Positions 40,201 through 50,972 of a DNA stretch of 64,000 bases are shown here, piece by piece. The position numbers and the translations under genes were made by a program. The notes under the pieces are model-generated. The model saw nothing but the letters and a program-made list of their open reading frames with translations. It was not told the origin of the DNA and did not search any database. The DNA lies in NCBI RefSeq assembly GCF_041146795.1, contig NC_135170.1:23306033-23370032 (forward strand), read 5' to 3'. The DNA comes from Maylandia zebra. Taxonomy: Eukaryota; Chordata; Actinopteri; Cichliformes; Cichlidae. Position 1 is the stretch's first letter. Each line of letters begins with the position of its first letter.

Positions 40201-43200
40201 GTGTGCTTAAATACTTTAACAAGCATGACGTGAGTTCTGTCTGTTTTGCTTACACTCTATCACTTCATACATGTCCTGATTTTTCTCTTTGTAATATATG
40301 AAGTTGTATAAATAAGGAGCCTGTGTGTTTTGGCAAATGTGGTTATCTCCTAGTCTACAATTGGTTAATAATGTGCAAAAACAGCCTTGATAATGGCGAG
40401 AATGTTTAACAAAAAGTCTTTACTTTCTGCAGGCCAAAGAGCCTAAAGCGATTATGAAGATCAATACTTTGAATGCCACTTTCCAGCCATCCAAAATGGG
40501 CACTGCCCATGGCCTGCAGATAACCTACTTAAAGGACAACAGCACTAGGAATGTCTTTGTTTACCATGAGGATGGAAAGGTGAGTTGACATGCCCCGTTT
40601 GGTGTTTCAGATGGGAAATCGTGAGCTTGGGAAAGTTAATGTGTCCCTCTAGAGGAAAAGGTTGGCAATTACAATTCAACATGTAACAAATTTACTTTAG
40701 TAAGAGCATCACAGGGATCTGTTTAATTAAAAATAGTGACCAATATATTTGCCAATAGCTTAGTTTCAGATGGTTTTCTTACAAAGCATTTTTAAGAAGT
40801 TACCTTGTTAGTGGAGTTAATTGGGGATGGGACCAATGGTTTAAATGACATGATAATGTGTAACTTAGCCATTATACTTCCTTATGTCCTTCTCTTAAGG
40901 AAATAGTGGACTGGTTCAATGGCATCAGAGCAGCTCGATTGCGCTACCTGCAGGTGGCTTTTCCTCTAGCTCTAAACTCTGAGGTGAGTAAGTGCTCTCA
41001 TATATGGGCTCCTGCATGAAGGCAGCTACAACTAAGGTGGCTGAAGACAAGTTTTTCCTTTTCTTTTGAACTTGTCATTATGAAGGTAATATTGCACACA
41101 ATAATGGCATCTTTTGTGCTTCAATCTGGTTGCTGTACTCATGATTTAAGCTCATGTAGAGGTTTAATTTAAACCTTTTGCAGGTGTTTTTAACTTCAGT
41201 ACAGCTCGGTAAACTGTATTTATTTCTAAAATGTCAAATTCAATTCAATTCAGTTTTATTTATGTAAAACACTAAATCACAACAACTTCTCAATGTGGTT
41301 TAACTGCAAACCAGTAGTCAGTTTAATATAAGCATGCGCACATATACAGTTAAAAAAGAAACGAACAACAAATCAAACGTTTTCCTGAAATGATTGAGTA
41401 TGTTTCTTTTTCTTTGTGCAGCTGCTGCCAAAGGTAACCAGAAACTACCTAAAAGAGGGCTACATGGAGAAGACTGGTCCAAAGGTGATTTTGTTTTGTG
41501 TAGATAAATTGCCGATCATATAGCACAGGAGAAAAATAAAATAAAAAAATCACAGTGATGCCGTCAAGATGACTTCGATGTCTTGTTTTCTGTCCTGCAG
41601 CACACAGAGGGCTTCAAGAAGAGGTGGTTTACGATGGATGACAGGAGGCTCTTGTATTTCAAGGATCCACTGGTAGTAAAGTTTCACCAGTAAAACATAT
41701 GAAAATAATTTTAATTACACACTGTGACCAGCAGATGGTGCTGTGATGTTTCTCTACAGTCAATTCTTGTTTTTAAGAGACCATGACCCAGAATTTGTGC
41801 AAGTAGCCTTTAGCACAGCGCCTTTGATTTTATTCACACGTTTTGTGTGTTTTTATACTTTAATGAAGCAATTTCCATATCCATTAACTCTTCTGAATTT
41901 AAGTTTGATTCAGGTACATAAAACTACATTACATACATTAAAACTGCTTCTCTCTCTGCTTGTAGGATGCCTATGCACGTGGTGAGGTCTTCATCGGTAG
42001 TCAGGAAAATGGCTACATTGTGCTTCCCAACCTCCCTTCCACTATCCAGGGTTACCATTGGCCATTTGGAATAACAATAGTGACCCCAGATAGGAAGTTC
42101 CTCTTTGCATGTGAGACCGAAGTGGAGCAGAAAGAATGGATCACTGCTTTCCTTACAGTTATTAACAGACCAATGCTGCCTCAGGAGTATGCAGGTTAAA
42201 ATAAAAAAAATTACAAAACACATACAGTGCTGTGCAAAAGTCTTGAGCCACCCCTCATTTTTTAATATTTTGCTAGGAAATGTGCAAAGATACAAAAAAG
42301 TGCTGTGTAAATAGTTATCAGGAATTGTTCTCAATGCTTCTTTAAGGATGTTCAAAGCTCTTCTTTGGATGTTGGCTGGCTTTTGTTCCATTCTTTGTTG
42401 AGATGATCTCACACTGATTCAGTAACGTTGACCTCCGGGCTCTGGGGAGGCCAATCCATGGCTGATACTGTCCCATTGTGTGTTTTCTATCAAAGGTATG
42501 CTTTTACTGCACTTGCAGTGAAAAATGAAGCTGCTGCCAATCTGACAATTTCTAGATAGTATTGCACAGTGGATCAAAATCAGATACTTTTCTGTGTTCA
42601 TAATTCCATCGTCCATCCATCCAAACATCCTTTTCTGCTCATCCTTATTAGGGTTGTGGGTGGACTGGAGCAGGTATAGGGCAAGAGTCAGGGTACACCC
42701 TGGACAGATCGCCAATCTGATGCAAGGCTCATATTTCCACCAATTTTGACAAAATCTGACACACAACTGGCTGAAAACCATGACAGAGCTTGGTTGTAGA
42801 AACTTACACTGTTGTGTACACTTTTTAGCTCAAAGCTCTTTGGGAATCACCTTATTAGTACATAAATACTATTTTGTACCTGTCAAACTGTGTTATCTTT
42901 GGCATTTGTTAAGATTCAACAAAAGAAAGTAACAAATTTTTAATTGGTTCTAGTCTGTTATGTGCAGAGACAGCACCGGCTCATGTCCTAAATGCCTTAT
43001 AATGCTTGAAAGAGTAACAGGTTAGTCTTGAATGGTTTCGCGAAACAAAACATAAGATATTCTTCAGGTCAAGAACAAGACCTGGACTTAAAGTGAGTGA
43101 AAAAGCAGCTGATGTCAAAAGAAGATCTTTAGAAAGAATGAAACAAAGTCGGGTCCTTGGAAGCAAAATATAAAGAAATAAGGAGTGGCTCAAGACTTTT

Positions 43201-43322
43201 GCACAATACTGTAAATCGTTTTTTAATACATAGAAGAACGTGCCACTATTTTCTTAACTCATGTGGCTCTATTTTCTTTCTCCTTTTCTACAGTGGAGGC
43301 ATATTTTAAGCACAAACCGTGA
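31281..43322 (+). CDS. adap1: ArfGAP with dual PH domains 1 (centaurin-alpha-1), 377 aa
   Basis: ADAP1 is a GTPase-activating protein for Arf6 that binds PIP3/IP4 and moves to the plasma membrane. Eleven exons: 31281-31371, 33067-33197, 33641-33732, 35489-35571, 40117-40229, 40433-40579, 40900-40983, 41422-41484, 41601-41672, 41966-42194 and 43294-43322. All are GT-AG and the phases join without error. The ArfGAP zinc finger is C-x2-C-x16-C-x2-C (CADC ... CHSC), with the catalytic arginine in CSGLHRN. PH1 starts near residue 135 (EGFLWKRGRDNGQYLSRKF) and PH2 near 259 (EGYMEKTGPKHTEGFKKRWF), both with basic phosphoinositide-binding residues. The C-terminus EAYFKHKP and the PH sequences favour ADAP1 over ADAP2. 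Length matches the human protein (about 374). The start ATG follows TTAA and is the only in-frame choice giving the family N-terminus. Confidence 0.96.
31372..33066 (+). other. adap1 intron 1
   Basis: Phase-1 GT-AG intron. No RNA gene, repeat family or conserved-looking block was recognised. Confidence 0.6.
33788..34685 (+). mobile_element. Decayed Tc1/mariner-type transposon in adap1 intron 3
   Basis: The ends are imperfect inverted repeats (left CAGTCAAAATGTAAAG and CTTCGAAGGTTTTACACAT; right the complement with GTAAAACCTTTTAAATTGAA). The interior still contains plus-strand traces of a transposase gene, for example GCAAAGTTGCATCTGAGCAT and CCTTTTGGACAGATGAAACC (a WTDETK-like stretch), but is full of stops and deletions. 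Not functional. Confidence 0.7.
35572..40116 (+). other. adap1 intron 4
   Basis: 4.5-kb phase-1 intron, the largest of the gene. It holds simple repeats (poly-T at 38651-38674 and about 39651-39667) and no recognisable exon. Several short open frames here have no splice support. Confidence 0.6.
41239..41320 (-). repeat. Dispersed teleost repeat tail (copy)
   Basis: TTCAATTCAATTCAGTTTTA followed by ATCACAACAACTTCTCAATG is the reversed AATTGAATTGAA tail of the dispersed family. In adap1 intron 7. Confidence 0.6.
42225..43211 (-). mobile_element. Tc1/mariner-type element, internally deleted, in adap1 last intron
   Basis: Ends CAGTGCTGTGCAAAAGTCTT and AAGACTTTTGCACAATACTG are inverted repeats, flanked by TA on both sides (42223-42224 and 43212-43213), the mariner/Tc1 target. 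On the minus strand, traces of a transposase C-terminus remain (a WPPQSPE-like stretch near 42440, then a QPTSKEEL-like stretch). A SINE fragment is inserted at about 42604-42725. The intron around it otherwise runs from 42195 to 43293. Confidence 0.85.
42604..42725 (-). repeat. SINE fragment nested in the Tc1-type element
   Basis: CCATCGTCCATCCATCCAAA (the GATG tail reversed), then AGTCAGGGTACACCCTGGAC and GATCGCCAATCTGATGCAAG, the 3' part of the 48065-48384 family. Confidence 0.7.
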
Positions 43323-43925
43323 TGAGGACGAAGAACTTGGTGCAGGGTGAGGAATATAGAAACTGCCGCTGGAAGAAGAAAAAAACCTTGACATCTTGTA
43401 ATAGAAGCACTTACGAAAACTGAAGGCTCACATAGAAAACAGCCTCACGGTGACACAGCTTTGATTATTTGGCATTCCAGCAGTTACCCTTTTGTCTCTG
43501 CCTGTCGTCTTCGTCAGCCTCACCTACATGATGTGCCAGACACGTTTCGTGGGGAGCCATGAATGTTAGCTAACTCATCTGCTATGTGGTCTGACTTACT
43601 TTCATACTTGAAACAGGACATTTACACTGAATGTGCAGATGTGTGTGTGTCTGTAAACTTGGAGTTAGAACGGCTGCTGCTCACGAGATTTCAGTGTAGT
43701 GTTCTGTCATCAGTAACAAGATTACATTTCAGATGTATGAACTGCAAACTTCTGACCAATTATATGCAGACCAAAACAGATTTATCTGACATCAAACTGC
43801 ATGTTAACATCATTAAGGTGGTATACATACATTATTTTATATTAGACTTTCTGTAAAAATATGTGTAATTCTGAATGTATTTATTTTTTTTAAACTGTCT
43901 AATTTTCTATGTGCCACACAGGTAG

Positions 43926-43931
43926 AATAAA
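43926..43931 (+). promoter_or_regulatory. Candidate polyadenylation signal of adap1
   Basis: AATAAA 604 bp after the adap1 stop codon, followed by a T-rich stretch (TTTTTGCTTTTTTTTTG). Confidence 0.6.
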
Positions 43932-44685
43932 CAATTTTTGCTTTTTTTTTGTTAGCACAGATGTAATCAATGTAACAACTAAGTACTGCCTAGCCTTACT
44001 GCTTCTTCTATATATACACAACTATTTAAATATTTCCTTTATGTCATGAGTTATTATCCAGCAGAGGGAGACATAGGAAAGGCTTTAGACTAAAAAAGGC
44101 TCCAGCAGCTTAACTTCATCAAACCAGTGATTGCTGGTCTACACTTTAAGTGATTTGTGAAAGCAGCCCTAGGAAAAAGGCACAACAAGGTTTGAGCACT
44201 ACTGTCATTGGACTGTCGCACAATTTGTTCAAACCTGAAGAGCTGACGTCAATCAGCGTGAACACGCACATGCTCTCTGCTGCGCTCAGTGATCTGTAAT
44301 TGCATGCTTTGTATTGTGTAACTGTCCAAGAAGAGAATTTGTGTAAGAGAAATATGATGTATACATATTTTTTTTATTGTAGTTTTAAGTTACAAGAAAG
44401 AAGTTACACACTGAAAAGTAGTAAACCAAATAAACAATACTCTTAACTTCAAGGCTAAAAGAAAGAAACATGGGCATGTACAGTAAGTGCAGTACAGTAT
44501 GTGGTTTCTGTGACTGAGATGGAGTCTTTCTAAGCAACAGTATATAAAATGTCATCTGTGATTCTTATATTAATTATAAGTTAAATACTGTTAACCGATT
44601 AAAGGTGACATACTGCTCAAAATGTTAAGAAAACATGGCACTATATACCCAATTTATATACGAATGTACAGAAAACACATACATG

Positions 44686-45769
44686 CAGTACTGTGCAAAG
44701 GTTTTGAGTCATCGGTCATTTCCTTTTAATCTACTTCCAAAGACCCAGACTTTCTTGTTTTTAAGGTGGTCTTGAGGATTAGTTCTCCAGGTTTTCTGTT
44801 ATTGTTTTCTGGAGATTGGCTGCATTTTCACCCATTTTCAGTCCAATTCTTGTACCTGACATCACAAAATAGCATTTTGTTGCTTTTTGCTATAGAAAAA
44901 ATGATTTAAATTATTGAAGCATTTAAAAAGGCACAAACTAATGCAACTCAAAGGATGAAGGCAAAAGGCTTTTTTAAAAATTGTATCTTTAGCTTCGATG
45001 TTACTGTTGCAAAAACACATCAATTGTTCCCATTTCTTTAGTTGAATCCAAAAATGCCAAAGATAAACAAAGATGGGCATAAAAATATTATTTTTGCATC
45101 AACAAGATTGAGTTGATTTCTCAAGGGCTATAGCTGAAAACCTAGCTTATCTCAGTATAGTGTGCAGATGTCCTTAAAAAATACTGGGGAAACTGGACAA
45201 GTGGAAGAAGAAGCAGATGAACAGTATCTGAAGGTCAGGGTGGTGATATCATATTATCTAACAAATGGACTGAAAATCAGGTTTGAAGTGATGAATGCAA
45301 ATTTGAAATTTTTGGTTAAATTGATTAATATGTGTTAAGGAGGTCAAGAGATAACAGTGAGCATCTACAGCCAAGTGTAAAACATGGTGGAGGCTCTGTC
45401 ATTGTCTGATGCTGCATATAAGTCAGGGGTGTTGGCTTCAAGTTTTAGCATGGAAATGATCCCAAACACACTGCCAAGACTGGAGGTCAACTTTACTGAA
45501 GCAGTGAGGGATCATCTTGACAAAAAACAGAACAAAAGGGATCCAACATCCAAAGAAGAGCTTCAAATGTCCTTCAAGACCCCTAAAGAACTATTCCCAA
45601 TGATTATCTAAAGAGACTTCCAGCTTGTTAGAATTCTATGATCTCTGTGTTTGACTTATATACAGTATTTCAATGTATGTTTGCACGTTTCGATAAATCA
45701 CTGCAGCTATTTCCCTGCAAAATATAAAGAAATGAGAGGTGGCTCAAAACTCAGCATTTAAATACACTG
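44686..45769 (+). mobile_element. Second, more degraded Tc1/mariner-type copy
   Basis: Left end CAGTACTGTGCAAAGGTTTT and right end GAGGTGGCTCAAAACTCAGC...CACTG are diverged inverted relatives of the ends at 42225-43211. The plus strand keeps transposase-like fragments (KHGGG-type remnant near 45383, then PTSKEELQMSF near 45546-45578), interrupted by stops. Confidence 0.75.
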
Positions 45770-46835
45770 TCATGATTTGCATGGATTTCAAAAAACAAAC
45801 AAAAAAGAAACAAACAGAGAAATAAAAAAAAATTACAGATGTTTCATGTACAATACTTCAGGTCTCTATAGCTCTTTATTTATCACTTCACTCCCATGCT
45901 CTTATTCCTATCTAAAGTGCTGTTCTCTTCTATCCAAACTATTTTACATGCAGAAAAAAAAAGTAGTATTTACACCATAATGACCAAAAAAAGCCCAATT
46001 TTATATTCCTGTATATTGCATACAGTGTGTTTGACTATCTGTTTTTAATAATTTAACAAAAAATACAGATCAGGAACAGTGGTTGCATTACAGCTCTTCA
46101 AAACTCAAATGTCTAAATTTGTTTAAACATTATATTAATATGGATTCATATCTGAATGCTGTTAATGCTCATTGTATCCAAAATAGCGACACCCATTTGC
46201 TTTTACTAGATTTTTGTGTTAAAATAATACAAATCCCCCCCACCCCCAAATCCACAGCTGAAACAGACTAAATTTATGCTGGTGAGCTAACCCGGCTCCA
46301 GGGAGCCTGTTGAATCATTGATTTGACCACAAACTGTACAGAGGACACTTCACTACACATTTACTATTTGAACATTCATCCGTAACATCCGAAGAAAATG
46401 ACAGTTGCATCTAACACAATAATTATATGCAGAAATTAAACTGCTTTAAAAACATGCATTTTATCTCTGCAACAAACAAAACAAAAAAGACCCTTCAAAA
46501 TAAAAGAAGGACACCAGGCAACGGTGAAGATAATTGTGTAGCTGCAGTTGAAAAAGGGTAATAACTGAGGTGTGCCATCTTTGCCTTTTGCCAATTATAA
46601 CCTTGGGCTACATTTACAGCTACAGAAGGAGATGGGTGGGGAAAAGCAAGACGCACATACACATGATGCAGGAAGGCAACGAGACTAGTGAGGACAACAG
46701 TGAGATTGTGTGTACTGACACAATGACATCTGAAAATGGACGAGCAGAAGGTCGAACGGGTTTATACCTCGCTGGAGCTGACTCCTCCTTTCTGATCACA
46801 CCAGATATGAACATGTACAGTATGGAAATAAGTGG

Positions 46836-46861
46836 CACACACACACACACACACACACACA
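46836..46861. repeat. (CA)n microsatellite
   Basis: About 13 CA units just downstream of the rab26 stop codon, likely in its 3' UTR (antisense GT in the transcript). Confidence 0.9.
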
Positions 46862-46888
46862 GAGCCAAAGAGTGACTGGGGCAGGCTT

Positions 46889-49800
46889 TTAAGACCGGCA
46901 GCAGCCAGTGCCCTTCATTTCCTTGTTCACGTACTCATGGAGCTTAAACTTCTCACTGGGATCCTTCATGGACCTGTGCTTCAGCTCCCTGAGGAAAAGG
47001 AAGAGGATATTGAGGTAAAGGACCTTTACACACATTAACCTATTTTTGAAAATCCTGTGTTAGTTGACTGAATTGGCTGTCAGTCAACTAACACAGGAGA
47101 TTCACATTCATACCTATGGACAGATTAGAAAATGCTCAGACTGAAATACTAAAACTGGACTGTGAGAGAAAGCCCATGCAGAAAAGGGGAGAACAAGCAG
47201 AAGTCAGAGGTAGGCAAAAAATTTAATATTGTGTAACCACCTGACTTTCTGCCATTCTTTTAGCCAAATAAAGACAAAAATAAACACTAGTAAGGGAAAA
47301 CTATTATTTAAATCTGTACTTCAGATCTTTATTGAAACATTTGCAACTTCAAGGAAGCATTTACACGAGTAACAAATCTTTTTGACTCCACATTGACGTC
47401 CATGTTTATATGAAAATACTAAATGTTTTAAATTAAAAACCACATTTTATATTCATACATCCTTTATATAATCCCTGACACTTGCAAAGAGAAATATACT
47501 TACTTGGCCACAGCAGTGAAAGCCAGCTCTACATTGAGGCCTGACCTGGCGCTGGTCTCCATGAAGGGAACTCCGAATTCCTGCAGAGCCAAAGCAATGA
47601 ATCTTAATGCAAAGTGCTTTTTTTGTGCTCTCTGTGATGTTTGTACTAAAACCTCAAAAAAATAATCTTTTCTTTCTTAATTTTTTAAGAAGCAGCTTTG
47701 AGCAGAGGAGCTCAAGACACTGGAGAAAGATGTTTACAGTCATAATAAACTGCAAACCTGTCCATTAATCTGTTTGCCATTTATGGCAAACATTCAGCCA
47801 TGTGCTGCATTGAAACATTGCTAAGGTCTGAATTTCCTAAATTTTGATTTGTGATTTGATGCAAAACATCTGTTCCACCGTATCCCAAAGGTGCTCTATT
47901 GGATTGAGATCTGGTGACTTTCGAAGCCATTTGAGCACAGTGAAATCATTGTCATGTTCCAAAAACCAGTCTGAGCCATCAGAAGATGGGCAGGATATGG
48001 TTAGCAATAACACTCAGGTAGGTTGTGCTGTTTAAAAAAAAAAAATGCTTGATTTGATTAAAAACAGGTGGCATGGTGGTTAGGACTATTGTCTCACAGC
48101 AAGAAGGTCCTGAGTTCAGGCCAGGGTGGAGTTTGCATGGGTTCTCCCTGGGTGCTCTGGCTTCCTCCCACAGTCCAAAGACATGCAGTTAGTGGGGTTA
48201 GGTTAATTGGAAGCACTAAATTAGATGTGAGTGTGATTGGTTGTCTCTGTCTATGTGTTAGCCCTGTGACAAACTGGCGACCTGTCCAGGGTGTACCCTG
48301 CCTCTGGCCCTAAGACAGCTGGGATAGGCTCCAGTGCCCCCCACCGACCCTGAAAAGGATAAGCGGAAGCAAATGGATGGATGAATTAAAAATGTGCTGA
48401 AATATATCCCGTGGACCATTACTACACCAACAGACGCCTGAATGGTTATAGAAGGTAGGAGCCATTTAGTTTTTACCAAATGAATGTTGCAGCAGAAATC
48501 AAGACTCAAACCAGGAAATATTTTTTCCAATCTTCTGCTGTCCAATTTTGGTCAGCCTGTAAAATTTGTAGCCTCAGTTTCCCATTCCAAGTGTAGCCCA
48601 TCTACTTCAAATTTCGCAATGCCGTCCACTCAGAGATTCTGTTCCGCACACCTTGGTTTTAACAAGTGTTTTTTTCAGTTACTGTTGCCTTCCTATCAGC
48701 TCCAAGCAGTCTGGCCATTCTTCTCTGACCTCTGACAAAAACAAGGCATTTTTACCAAGATAGCGCTCACTGGATAGTTTCTCTTTTTCACACCTTTCTC
48801 TGTAAACTCGAGAGGGAGCTGTGTGGTAAAATTCCAGTAGATCAGCAGTTTCTGAAAACACACTAACAACCATGCCTCAAAGTTACCTCCCGGTCTGATG
48901 CTCGGTTTGAACTTTGTCTTGACAATGTCTACATGCCTGAATGTACCGAGTTGCATTAGATATTTGCGTTAATAAGAAACCTCATGAAATGGCCTATAAG
49001 TGTATGTATAAAAAGTTAACACAGCAGGATTAAGCTTGAAAGAACAAATTGTGACTGGTGGATAAAAACTGCATAAAAATGTAGTGCCCAGCAGCTTCAC
49101 ACTTGTTCACGTGTAGATAATCCAGCTCGGTGCCATCTCCATGCTTTCCCTCTGCAGGCAAATTTGTATCAGCAAACAGAGATGATAACTGATGTGTCTT
49201 TTTCCTTCCAGGCTGAGCCCCGAGTTACTTATTGGCACTTTATTGCTGCCATTTCTAAAAAGAATTGCTTGGCAGTTTACCTTTTTTTTCAGTGCACTTG
49301 GTTTTGAGGCAGTGCAAGGATTTGCAGTCGCACTGAAGAAAGAGCTATAAAACTGGGGATGACTGACAGTCGATACATGTTATGCAGAAGCTCATAAAAC
49401 ACGATGAGCCATAAGACACAATTCTACAGAGTAAATACTGACTATCACATTTTTATTATCTATGGGGGAGAAAACACATCCGAGTCTTATCTTCCGTTTC
49501 CTAACAGCAGAAGGAAATCTCAGATAAAGAGCTAGAGTGAGAATGCAAACGGATCTCCAGATAATCACACATTTCTGTAATATTTATAATCCTCATGCTT
49601 GCCATAAAAATCCAATCAGCCATATAAATCCCTTTGGAAAAGCACATATACAGAAAAATTAATGTCTTCACTGTTTAGAAAAAGATTGGGGCAAAATTTC
49701 TGTTTATATTGTGTGGACCTTCAGACTATGACACAGCTAAACAAATCCCCATGCATCTTAGTTCTTCACCTTAGCAAGTCTCTCACCATCTTCTCTCTTC

Positions 49801-50972
49801 ACCACCCTGTCATGAGTGGCATCAGCCTGATGAGACAGGAAAAACAAGGTTACAATCCAGCATCAAGCAACCATCAGCATCAGCGCCAAATATGCTTTCA
49901 CCAATTGCAGGCTTTTTGCCATATATAAGCCTCGTTCTGATCCGATGGCAGCTAAGAAGACTCGGGATGCTATTAAAAGGCTGTTATGGCACGTTAGGTG
50001 ACTGAAAGTAGACAGAGCTCTGAGCCAAAGACATCTGTTCTCTGCTTAGAAAGAATGACAGTTCCAGAAAATGTGTTTCGCTAATATTTGCAAATTTGAT
50101 TGACAGTTATTAGATGTGTGCGCACACAGAATGACTCAGGACTCATTGGCAGAAGAGATGTTGTATTTCAACTGGACCCTCATGGCTAAATAAAGGATAC
50201 ATAAAAAAAAAACAGGTTTTTAAGCAAATGTCACCAATAATCAACTGACTGAGCTTCAAACAGCTTTAGCAAGTAGTTGTGCTTAAGCACAGACATCAGT
50301 TGATGCTAAGCATGCGTCTGTTGGAGCAGCAAATTATTACTGATACTTAGAAATACAACGATACTTATTTTTTCTGAATTTTCTTAGATGCAACATTAGA
50401 GAACTTTTTTGTGTGTGTTTTGGTATTTGTCGCTATTAACAAATCCCATAAAAGACAAAATCCAGTTCAAAAATCAAGTGTGCATTATATTGTCCCTCAC
50501 TTCCAAGCCCTGTTAAAGGCTTTAAACCAAAGGCAAGACCCAACAGTTTCATTGTCAGGTGCTAACTTGATAGTGGAAGAATTTACATTAGGTGCCACAG
50601 TAATGGGTGTGTATAAAAATGATGGGACTTCTGTGAGTGTCAGATTGAGTACCTTTAAGCACAAATCAGGTCAGATTATTGCCCAAAGCTGTCCTTTCAA
50701 ACATGTAACACATGTGTTTAAAGTATTTCCACATGCCCACTCACTGTGTATCCAAAGGGCAATTATCTGTGCCACTATCATATCCCTGTCAGATGGGTTT
50801 TGTACATGTGAGCTGGCAGCTCACTCAGGTAATCTCTAGAAAAGTTCGGTATTGCAACGCATGTGTAAAAAACTGTTACCGCTATGAAAGAATTTCAGTG
50901 CCTTGCCTTGTTTCCAAGCAGCATGAGCACTACATCTTGTTGGGCGTATTCGTGGATCTCAGTCAGCCATGC
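46889..50972 (-). CDS. rab26: Ras-related protein Rab-26, C-terminal exons only
   Basis: RAB26 is a small GTPase of secretory granules and synaptic vesicles. Minus-strand exons: 50972-50907 (AWLTEIHEYAQQDVVLMLL then GNK), 49826-49770 (ADATHDRVVKREDGERLAK), 47580-47504 (EFGVPFMETSARSGLNVELA...) and 46988-46889 (ELKHRSMKDPSEKFKLHEYV..., ending GTGCCRS and stop). Phases join without error, giving the last 99 residues. The guanine-binding motif NKxD is intact across an exon junction (NK/AD). The G5 motif reads TSAR where TSAK is usual. The C-terminal CC pair is the geranylgeranylation site. The intron after GNK uses a GC donor (AAG/GCAAGG). The sequence is closer to RAB26 than to RAB37 at ELKxRSMK. 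The N-terminal exons (P-loop, switch regions) were not found up to 64000. Confidence 0.9.
47053..47098. repeat. Perfect 18-bp hairpin in rab26 intron
   Basis: Arms 47053-47070 (TCCTGTGTTAGTTGACTG) and 47081-47098 are exact reverse complements around a 10-nt loop. Located in the last rab26 intron, 65 bp upstream (gene sense) of the final exon. Confidence 0.9.
47745..48975 (+). repeat. Old dispersed repeat (family shared with 59595-60230), split by a SINE
   Basis: The parts flanking the SINE read as one element: left CAAAGGTGCTCTATTGGATT; right GTTACTGTTGCCTTCCTATC, CAGTCTGGCCATTCTTCTCT and GTAGATCAGCAGTTTCTGAA. The right part aligns along more than 200 bp with 59950-60180. The class is not certain; probably a DNA transposon. 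In a rab26 intron. Confidence 0.6.
48065..48384 (+). repeat. Complete tRNA-headed SINE with Rex3/RTE-type GATGGATG tail
   Basis: The head CAGGTGGCATGGTGGTTAGG with GAGTTCAGGCC resembles RNA polymerase III A and B boxes. The body contains GTTCTCCCTGGGTGCTCTGG, CCAAAGACATGCAGTTAG and GGTGTACCCTGCCTCTGG. It ends AAGCGGAAGCAAATGGATGG. It is flanked by the perfect 8-bp repeat ATTAAAAA (48057-48064 and 48385-48392). The tail copies the end of the RTE-like LINE at 5255-5286 (AAGCGGATGAAGATGGATGG), the expected relationship between a SINE and the LINE that mobilises it. Confidence 0.85.

Larger units (their letters stand above)
43932..46888. other. Intergenic region between adap1 and rab26
   Basis: The genes converge. 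The only recognised content is a Tc1-type relic (44686-45769) and a CA microsatellite (about 46836-46861). The region immediately right of 46500 is probably the rab26 3' UTR. Confidence 0.5.

Noticed and set aside
41743-41985. 80-codon plus-strand ORF before adap1 exon 10
   Set aside because: It runs through intron sequence into the exon in another frame. The family protein and the acceptor at 41965 fix exon 10 at 41966.
46570-46875. 101-codon plus-strand ORF
   Set aside because: Antisense to the likely rab26 3' UTR, ending in the CA repeat; no recognisable protein.
50411-50839. 142-codon plus-strand open frame
   Set aside because: It lies in a rab26 intron antisense to the gene, has no recognisable domain, and overlaps sequence near the exon at 50907-50972. 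It is most likely a chance ORF.
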